NCBI GenBank assembly: GCA_027483745.1
Contig: JAIXTZ010000021.1
Coordinates: 1 to 19,733, forward strand
Reading direction: 5' to 3'
Source of the DNA: Lysobacteraceae bacterium
GTDB taxonomy: Bacteria > Pseudomonadota > Gammaproteobacteria > Xanthomonadales > Xanthomonadaceae
DNA: 19,733 nucleotides
Shown here: in pieces, positions 14,690 through 19,733 of the stretch
Numbering within the stretch: position 1 is the first letter of the stretch
Layout of the letters: each line of letters begins with the position of its first letter
Position numbers and translations under genes: made by a program
Notes under the pieces: generated by a model
What the model saw: the letters and a program-made list of their open reading frames with translations, nothing else
What the model was told of the DNA's origin: nothing
Database searches by the model: none

Positions 14690-15208
14690 TCACGACGTGG
14701 GAAGTCGTCGTGCCAGGGCGCGAAGGGCGTTGCCCATGGGCGCGGCCGAGCTGCTGGCCACGGTCGGCGGATCCACGGACGCCATGGACGCCGATGCCTC
14801 CAGCTCGCGCGCGAGGTCGGCCAACAGGGCGATCGCACTGGCGCCGCCCAGACGCGTCGGGGCGAACAGCTCGCGCTCGCTGTAGCGGAGCACGCGCTGG
14901 CGGGTCAGGCGGGAGGGCGGCAGCCCGTGCATGCCCCAATCACCGAACCAGCGCTGCTCGACGTCGCGACAGTCGATGAGCACGAGGTCGCGATGCCGAG
15001 GATCGGTGAGGATGCGGTGGTAGGTTGCATTCACCGCCTCACGCGAGCCTTCGAGGCACTGCAGGAACTCGCGGGCGCCAAAGGCGAGGATGCCTGTCAC
15101 GCCGGCCTTGCCGTTGTTGCGTTGCGAGGACTCGAGGATCTGCTCGTGGTCTGCTGGCGTCAGGCTGTCCGCGGCGCGGCTGGCGTAGATCAGGCGGAAC
15201 AGGCTCAT
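14690..15208 (-). CDS. BLUF-domain blue-light sensor protein
   Basis: The 172-residue product begins MSLFRLIYAS, the first beta strand of BLUF domains, with the flavin-contacting Tyr8. The FAD-binding asparagines are in RNNGKAGVTGIL (Asn31/Asn32), and the key glutamine is Gln50 in EFLQCLEGS. Trp91 and Met93 in FGDWGMHG match the conserved W-x-M of the last strand. All photocycle residues are therefore present. There is no EAL, GGDEF or DNA-binding output domain; the C-terminal ~70 residues are a short helical cap rich in Ala and Ser, so it must signal through a partner. The start at 15208 is set by the BLUF N-terminus; 15253 would add a non-homologous leader. It lies directly upstream of hemN but is separated from it by an FNR-like site. 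Confidence 0.93.
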   Translation of the reverse strand: MSLFRLIYASRAADSLTPADHEQILESSQRNNGKAGVTGILAFGAREFLQCLEGSREAVNATYHRILTDPRHRDLVLIDCRDVEQRWFGDWGMHGLPPSRLTRQRVLRYSERELFAPTRLGGASAIALLADLARELEASASMASVDPPTVASSSAAPMGNALRALARRLPTS

Positions 15209-15338
15209 GGGCGGCTCGGCGTGGAACGGGCCGGCAGGATGCGCCCGGCGCAATCAATGGCCATTGAAGGCGGAGTGATCGCGGGGTGAGTGGTGCTACC
15301 GCAGGCGGAGTGAGTCGAGGCGGCGGATAATCCGCGGC

Positions 15339-15914
15339 ATGACGCCTCCCGACGAATTGCACCGGCACCACGCGCGATGGCTGCAGCGCCGACGGCGCCT
15401 GCGCCGCCTGCTTCGGCCGCTGCCGCGCCGCGCCAACCTCGCGCGCTACCCGGTGCTGAAGTGGTTCGCCGAGCACGCCCGCCGCGCGGCGTTCCTGTGG
15501 TCGTTCAAGCGGGGCAGCGTGATTCCCTCGCTGTACGTTGGCTCGGTGCTGGCGTTCCTGCCGGTGTATGGCCTGCAGATCCTGTTCGGCTTCGGCCTGG
15601 CGCTGGGCCTGCGCGGCAACCTGACGGTGATGGTGGCGCTGCAGATGATCACCAACCCGCTGACCATCGTCCCGATCTACGGGTTCACCGCGTGGGTGGG
15701 CTTGGGCGCGATGGCCCTGGCCGGCGTTGGCGCCGGCTGGCCCGACGCCTTGCGCTACACCAACGCGCTGTTCGTGGGCGGAGTGATCGTGGGGCTTGCT
15801 TTCGCGCTGCTGGCCGACCTCACCTGGCGCCTGCTGGCGTGGGAGGCGCGGCGCTTCCGCCGGCGGCTCGACGCGCTGCGGCGGCATCGAGACGCAGCAC
15901 CGGGTAACGGCTGA
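15339..15914 (+). CDS. DUF2062 membrane protein
   Basis: The 191-residue product has a very basic N-terminal segment (RRRRLRRLLRPLPRR). The DUF2062 core follows: FLWSFKRGSVIPSLYVGSVL, AFLPVYGLQILFGFGLALGL and MITNPLTIVPIYGF. It has about three membrane helices (near residues 65-95, 95-130 and 140-165) and a basic C-terminal tail. Cellular role unknown; the family sits in the inner membrane. Its last 95 bp overlap the 3' end of the convergent carboxypeptidase gene. Start by the family N-terminus; no strong ribosome site is visible. Confidence 0.88.
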   Translation: MTPPDELHRHHARWLQRRRRLRRLLRPLPRRANLARYPVLKWFAEHARRAAFLWSFKRGSVIPSLYVGSVLAFLPVYGLQILFGFGLALGLRGNLTVMVALQMITNPLTIVPIYGFTAWVGLGAMALAGVGAGWPDALRYTNALFVGGVIVGLAFALLADLTWRLLAWEARRFRRRLDALRRHRDAAPGNG

Positions 15915-17655
15915 ACTCGCTGTCGAAGTGGGGCGTGCGCGTGTAGAAGAAACGCAGGCGCTGGCGCGGGTCGGCGGCGAAGGCCGCGTCGGCCGCGAGC
16001 TTGGCCTCGAACTCGGCCTTCAGTGCCGGGTCCTTCGCCATCATCTCGCGGGCCATGGCCTCCATCACGCGCGGCTCCGCGTATTCCTTCTCCTCGAAGA
16101 TCGCATCGAAGAAGCCCCAGCGCAGGAAGCTGTCGGGCGATGCGGGCTCCAGCAGCAGTGCAGCGAGGCGCGCCTTCGGCTGGTCCATCGGCACCAGCCA
16201 GCTGCCGACGGGAACCGTCTGCTCGCCGGTCTCGAGGGTCTGTTCCAGCTCGGCGATGGCGTGCCGCCCTTCGAACGGGCGCGGGGCCCACGCGACGTTG
16301 CCAAAGCGATAGCGGCCCGCCTCGATGGTGGTGGCTGCCTCGATGCGCGTCATCGCGACGCCGTGCATGCGCAGCCGCTCGACCACCGCGGTCCACTGCG
16401 GCGGCACGACGTAAGCCGCGGGCGCCTGCGTTTCGGCAGTGACGGTGACCTGGCGCTGCACCGGCACCCGGATCGTCTCCGGCTTCGACGTGTCGTAGCG
16501 CACCCACGTGCCGCCCGAAACCTCGCTGTCGGTGCGCGAGTCGGCGTAGCCGAGGAAGTCGATCGTCTCGGTCGTGTCGGCGAGGCCGAAAGCCAGCGGA
16601 ATCGTCTCGCCGCTAGCAAAGCGCTTCGCGTCGGCCTCGGCGATCGCGGTCTGCAGCGAGTCCCCTTCGCGGCCCAGCGTGCGCAGCAGCTCGACGAGCA
16701 GTGCTTCGTTCACCGCCACGCGGGTGCGGAAGTCCTTCAACATGTGCGTCTCGAGCAACAGCCCCGGACGGTTCACCGCCGCGGCATAACCCACCGAGAA
16801 GCGCGGCCCCGAGGCGCCTTCGACGAGCCCGGCGCGCAGGTTGGTCGGGTCCTTGAGGCTGACGTAGAAGGCGATCGGCCAACCTTGTTTCTCCAGCGCG
16901 GGCTTCAGCACGCCGTCGAAGGCGCGCCGCTGCCACGTCGCGAGCGGGGTTTCGATGTTCTGCGCCGTTTCGAAGGCCCAGGTCATCGCGTACTGGTAGT
17001 CGGCGCCGTTGGTGTTGTGCATGTCGACCAGCAGGTCGGGGTTCCATGCGTGCCAGAGGCGCACCCACGCCTGCGTCTCGGGCGCGTCGAGCTTGGCGTA
17101 GTCGCGGTTGAGGTTGAGGTTCTGCGCGGTGGCGCGCCAGCCCATCGCCTCGGGGCCGTTCTGGTTGATGCGGTTGAACGGGCCGAAACGCTCATGGCCG
17201 TCGATGTTGAAGATCGGAACGAGCACCAGTACGGCCTCGTCGACGAGGTCGGCATGCTTGCCGCTGACCGTGAGATCGCGCACCAGCGCCATCAGCACGT
17301 CCTTGCCTTCGTTCTCGCCCGGATGGATCGCGGCTTGGATGAAGACCACCGGCTTGCCGGTGGCGTGCGCGGCCTGCGGCGTGGACACGCCTTCGGACGA
17401 GACGATCACCGCCTTCATCGCGCGGCCCTGCGGCGTGGTGCCGAACTCGAGCATCACCACCTGCGGGCTCGCAGCGTCGAGGTGCTCGAAGTAGGCCATG
17501 GTCTCGGCGTATCGCGGCGTCTGCGTGAAGCCGCTGGCTTCGGCCGGCGTGGTCCAGCCATCGGCCGCGGCAAAGGCCGCGGGCGAGACGGCGAGGCACA
17601 GGGCGAATGCGAGGGCGTTCGCGCGCGGACGGACGAGGCGGTTCGACGTGGGCAT
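15820..17655 (-). CDS. Secreted M14-family zinc carboxypeptidase
   Basis: The 611-residue product has a signal peptide (basic n-region MPTSNRLVRPR, then a hydrophobic core ending PAAFAAADG near residue 32). Residues about 45-310 form an M14 carboxypeptidase domain. IHPGENEGKD gives the first two zinc ligands, His111 and Glu114; Arg184 in NLNRDY is the substrate-binding Asn-Arg pair; His213 in VDMHNTNG is the third ligand; Glu302 in LLLETHMLK is the general base. The rest, about 300 residues, is an accessory C-terminal region seen in large bacterial M14 proteins. It should act in the periplasm or outside, removing C-terminal residues from peptides or peptidoglycan-type substrates; the specificity is unknown. 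The start at 17655 is supported by GGAGA five bases upstream; the ATG at 17703 is an alternative. The last 95 bp overlap the convergent DUF2062 gene. Confidence 0.92.
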   Translation of the reverse strand: MPTSNRLVRPRANALAFALCLAVSPAAFAAADGWTTPAEASGFTQTPRYAETMAYFEHLDAASPQVVMLEFGTTPQGRAMKAVIVSSEGVSTPQAAHATGKPVVFIQAAIHPGENEGKDVLMALVRDLTVSGKHADLVDEAVLVLVPIFNIDGHERFGPFNRINQNGPEAMGWRATAQNLNLNRDYAKLDAPETQAWVRLWHAWNPDLLVDMHNTNGADYQYAMTWAFETAQNIETPLATWQRRAFDGVLKPALEKQGWPIAFYVSLKDPTNLRAGLVEGASGPRFSVGYAAAVNRPGLLLETHMLKDFRTRVAVNEALLVELLRTLGREGDSLQTAIAEADAKRFASGETIPLAFGLADTTETIDFLGYADSRTDSEVSGGTWVRYDTSKPETIRVPVQRQVTVTAETQAPAAYVVPPQWTAVVERLRMHGVAMTRIEAATTIEAGRYRFGNVAWAPRPFEGRHAIAELEQTLETGEQTVPVGSWLVPMDQPKARLAALLLEPASPDSFLRWGFFDAIFEEKEYAEPRVMEAMAREMMAKDPALKAEFEAKLAADAAFAADPRQRLRFFYTRTPHFDSEFSRYPVLRLDAAAARRAAGGSAAPPTPAGAR

Positions 17656-17748
17656 GCGGTTCTCCGTGAGCAGGCGTCCGATGCTAGCGGAGCCGTGCCG
17701 CATGCAGCGAGCATTCAGCCTCCGCGCGACGGCATCGACGGTTTACGG

Positions 17749-17803
17749 CTTTCTTAGCCTGCAACTAACTCTTGCCTAACCTTGGCCTAAGACTGGCTTA
17801 AGT
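17749..17803 (+). promoter_or_regulatory. Array of 11-bp direct repeats upstream of the hemolysin/acyl-ligase operon
   Basis: Five consecutive 11-bp units can be laid out: CTTTCTTAGCC, TGCAACTAACT, CTTGCCTAACC, TTGGCCTAAGA and CTGGCTTAAGT. The last three match well (consensus YTKGCYTAAS) and the first two are degenerate. Units spaced by one helical turn are the usual form of binding sites for OmpR/PhoB-type response regulators. The array ends 22 bp before the first gene, so it would overlap or sit close to the promoter. Confidence 0.5.
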
Positions 17804-17824
17804 CGGCGCGGCAAGCATGGCGCC

Positions 17825-18481
17825 ATGCCGATGACCGCCTTTCCCCTGACGACCCGCACCCACGCCGCTCTCGAAGCGGCCACCGATCCCGATTGGGCGC
17901 CGACCCTGCTGGGGCCCGACGACGATCGCCGTGCGGCCGAGGCGTTCGTCGCCCGCGTCTACCGCGAGCAGTTCGATGCCCACCTCGTGGAGTTCATGCC
18001 GTGGCTGCTGGTCTTCCACGATCGGCACGGGCAGCTGCGCGCCGCGGTGGGCGTGCGGCCGGCGAAAGGCAATGCCCTGTTCGTCGAGCAATACCTCGAC
18101 CAGCCGGCCGAGCAGGCAGTGGCCGCGGCGCTCGGCCGCTGCATCGATCGCGATGCCATGGTGGAAGTGGGTGGGCTCGCCGCCTCGCGACCGGGGGATG
18201 CGCGACGCCTGATCCTCTGCCTGACGCGCGGCCTGCATCGCGCCGGCATGCGCTGGGTGCTGTTCGCCGCGACCCGCCAGCTGCGCAATGCCTTCGATCG
18301 CCTCGGCCTCGCGACTGTTGCCTTGGCGCCGGCGCTGGCCTCGCGCTTGCGTCCCGGGGCGACCGACTGGGGCCGCTACTACGACACGTCGCCGACGCTC
18401 GTTTCCGGCGACATCGCGGCCGGCATGGCCTTCCTCGCGGCACGCGAAGATGCGGCGCCGATGCGCGGAGTGGGCACGTGA
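17825..18481 (+). CDS. Thermostable hemolysin (T_hemolysin, PF12261) family protein
   Basis: The 218-residue product matches the family named after the Vibrio thermostable hemolysin: ARVYREQFDAHLVEFMPWLL, VGVRPAKGNALFVEQYLDQP, AMVEVGGLAASRPGDARRL, RWVLFAATRQLRNAFDRLGL and TDWGRYYDTSPTLVSGDI. There is no signal peptide or membrane segment, so a pore-forming role is unlikely. The pattern of an aromatic/basic N-terminus, a central EVGGLA strand and a following helix resembles GNAT-type and LuxI-like acyltransferases; this is my reading and not a demonstrated activity. The ATG at 17831 is an alternative start. The stop overlaps the next gene's GTG start by 4 bp, so the two proteins are made together. 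Confidence 0.82.
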   Translation: MPMTAFPLTTRTHAALEAATDPDWAPTLLGPDDDRRAAEAFVARVYREQFDAHLVEFMPWLLVFHDRHGQLRAAVGVRPAKGNALFVEQYLDQPAEQAVAAALGRCIDRDAMVEVGGLAASRPGDARRLILCLTRGLHRAGMRWVLFAATRQLRNAFDRLGLATVALAPALASRLRPGATDWGRYYDTSPTLVSGDIAAGMAFLAAREDAAPMRGVGT

Positions 18482-19733
18482 GCGCCGTCCTGCAGTCGCT
18501 GGCCGCACGCTCGCCAGGCGACGTGGTGATGCACGACGCCGAGCAGTCGCTCACCGCTGCCGCGGTGCGCGATGCCGTGTCGCGTTGCCGCGACCAACTC
18601 GAGACGCTCCCGCCCGGCGCGGTCGCCAGCCGCCTCGACAACGGCTTGGCCGCCGCCGTGCTCGATCTCGCCCTCGCGGCGAGCGCGCGCCCGCACATCG
18701 CACTGCCGCCGTTCTTCACCGAAGCGCAGTCGGCGCATGCCGCGCAGTCGGCCGTGGCGATGGCCCTGCCTGCTGCGTCGGAATCCCCGCTGGGTCGCCT
18801 GCAGTGGCGCATCCACGAGGCCGCGCCCGGCGCCTTGCCGACCGGCACCGCGATCGTCACCTACACCTCCGGCAGCACCGGCGCGCCGAAAGGCGTCTGC
18901 CTCGACCGCGCCTTGCCGGAGCGCGTGGCGGCCTCGCTGGTGGAGGCGATGGCCGCCTTGGGCGTGCGCCGACACCTGTGCCTGCTGCCTCTGGGCGTGC
19001 TGTTGGAAACGGTCGGTGGGCTCTATGCGCCGCTGCTTGCTGGTGGCGAAGTGCACCTGCCTTCGCTCGCCACGGTCGGCCATCGCGGCAGCGCCGGCCT
19101 CGACCTCCATGCCCTGCTGGCGACGCTGCATCGCCACGCCCCGGAGTCGATCATCCTCGTGCCGCAATTGCTGCAGGGTCTGGTGCAGGCGGCCGAAGCC
19201 GGTGCGGCCTTGCCGCGTTCGCTGCGCATGATCGCCGTCGGCGGCGCGCGCGTGCCGCTGAGCCTGCTCGGCCGCGCCGCGGCCCTTGGCCTGCCCGTTT
19301 ACGAAGGCTATGGCTTGAGCGAGTGCGCGTCGGTCGTGGCTTTGAACCGCCCTGGTGCCCAGCGTGCCGGTAGCGTCGGCCGCCCCTTGCCGCATGCGCG
19401 GCTCCGCGTCGACGGCGAGGGCGAGGTGTGGATCGACGGCCCGGCCTTCCTCGGCTACACCGGCGAGGCGCCGCGCACTCCGGGCCCGTATGCCACGGGC
19501 GATCTCGGCGAGTTCGACAGCGAGGGCTTCCTGCACCTCCGCGGCCGCCGCAAGGCGATGTACATCACCGCCTGGGGTCGCAACGTCAGCCCCGAATGGC
19601 TGGAAAGCGAACTGGTGCAGCACCCGCTGATCGCACAGGCCTTCGTCTGGGGCGAGGGCCGCGTGCAAGGCGCCGCCGTGCTGGTGCCGCGCCGCGCCGA
19701 TGCCTCCCCCGCGGCGCTCGAGCGCGCGGTGGC
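18478..19733 (+). CDS. AMP-forming acyl-CoA synthetase/ligase, 3' truncated by the window
   Basis: The frame starts at GTG 18478, overlapping the preceding stop as GTGA, and stays open to the window edge (418 codons seen). It is an ANL-superfamily adenylating enzyme. The phosphate-binding loop is YTSGSTGAPKG (129-139). Acid-binding and adenylate motifs are YEGYGLSECA (275-284), YATGDLGEFDSEGF (338-351), and the hinge region LRGRRKAMYITAWGRNVSPE. The catalytic lysine of the C-terminal domain would lie beyond the edge. The N-terminal domain is short: the P-loop falls at residue 129 instead of the usual 150-200. It activates a carboxylic acid as acyl-AMP, then passes it to CoA or another acceptor; the acid is unknown. 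The neighbouring hemolysin-family protein is the likely partner. Confidence 0.9.
   Translation, partial: MSAVLQSLAARSPGDVVMHDAEQSLTAAAVRDAVSRCRDQLETLPPGAVASRLDNGLAAAVLDLALAASARPHIALPPFFTEAQSAHAAQSAVAMALPAASESPLGRLQWRIHEAAPGALPTGTAIVTYTSGSTGAPKGVCLDRALPERVAASLVEAMAALGVRRHLCLLPLGVLLETVGGLYAPLLAGGEVHLPSLATVGHRGSAGLDLHALLATLHRHAPESIILVPQLLQGLVQAAEAGAALPRSLRMIAVGGARVPLSLLGRAAALGLPVYEGYGLSECASVVALNRPGAQRAGSVGRPLPHARLRVDGEGEVWIDGPAFLGYTGEAPRTPGPYATGDLGEFDSEGFLHLRGRRKAMYITAWGRNVSPEWLESELVQHPLIAQAFVWGEGRVQGAAVLVPRRADASPAALERAV

Noticed and set aside
15796..17757. A 653-codon plus-strand open frame opposite the carboxypeptidase
   Set aside because: The minus strand has a signal peptide, a ribosome site and all M14 zinc ligands; the plus frame is a codon-bias shadow.
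18379..19668. A 429-codon minus-strand open frame at the right end
   Set aside because: The plus frame from 18478 contains all ANL adenylation motifs in order; the minus frame is a shadow.

Overview
The window is 19.7 kb of GC-rich DNA that I place, by inference, in a gammaproteobacterium of the Xanthomonadaceae/Lysobacteraceae type. The grounds are codon use, a GGM-tailed GroEL, a small DUF4189 secreted protein, a TorF-like porin, an anaerobic hemN with an FNR/Anr box, and an attC-type gene cassette like those known from xanthomonads. No rRNA, tRNA, CRISPR array or insertion sequence was recognised.

Layout. Positions 1-603 hold the 3' end of groEL and its terminator. Positions 604-2900 are an accessory patch: a secreted DUF4189 protein, a gene cassette bounded by integron-type recombination cores and carrying a frameshifted gene for an EF-Tu C-terminal-domain-like protein, an unrecognised gene, and a decayed copy of the groEL 3' end. 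Positions 2916-4996 encode a secreted protein made of PPC-like repeats followed by an LprI-like (DUF1311) protein. A short lipoprotein follows at 5075-5344.

Positions 5577-11682 are a secreted polysaccharide-attack locus of three genes on the plus strand: a GH16 beta-glucanase, a very unusual carbohydrate-binding di-haem c-type cytochrome (DUF1111/DHOR type), and a GH5 endoglucanase-like enzyme. All three carry closely similar CBM6 modules, and the first two also share an N-terminal CBM56-like module. The arrangement suggests that hydrolases and a redox protein are directed to the same glucan surface. This is the best candidate for an undescribed system in the window.

Positions 11770-14625 hold a TrmY-family RNA methyltransferase on the plus strand, and a TorF-like porin and hemN on the minus strand. 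Beyond them, still on the minus strand, is a BLUF blue-light sensor (14690-15208). A DUF2062 membrane protein on the plus strand overlaps tail-to-tail with a large secreted M14 zinc carboxypeptidase on the minus strand. The window ends with a two-gene operon: a 'thermostable hemolysin' family protein and an AMP-forming acyl ligase cut by the window edge. An array of 11-bp phased direct repeats, which looks like a response-regulator binding region, precedes it.
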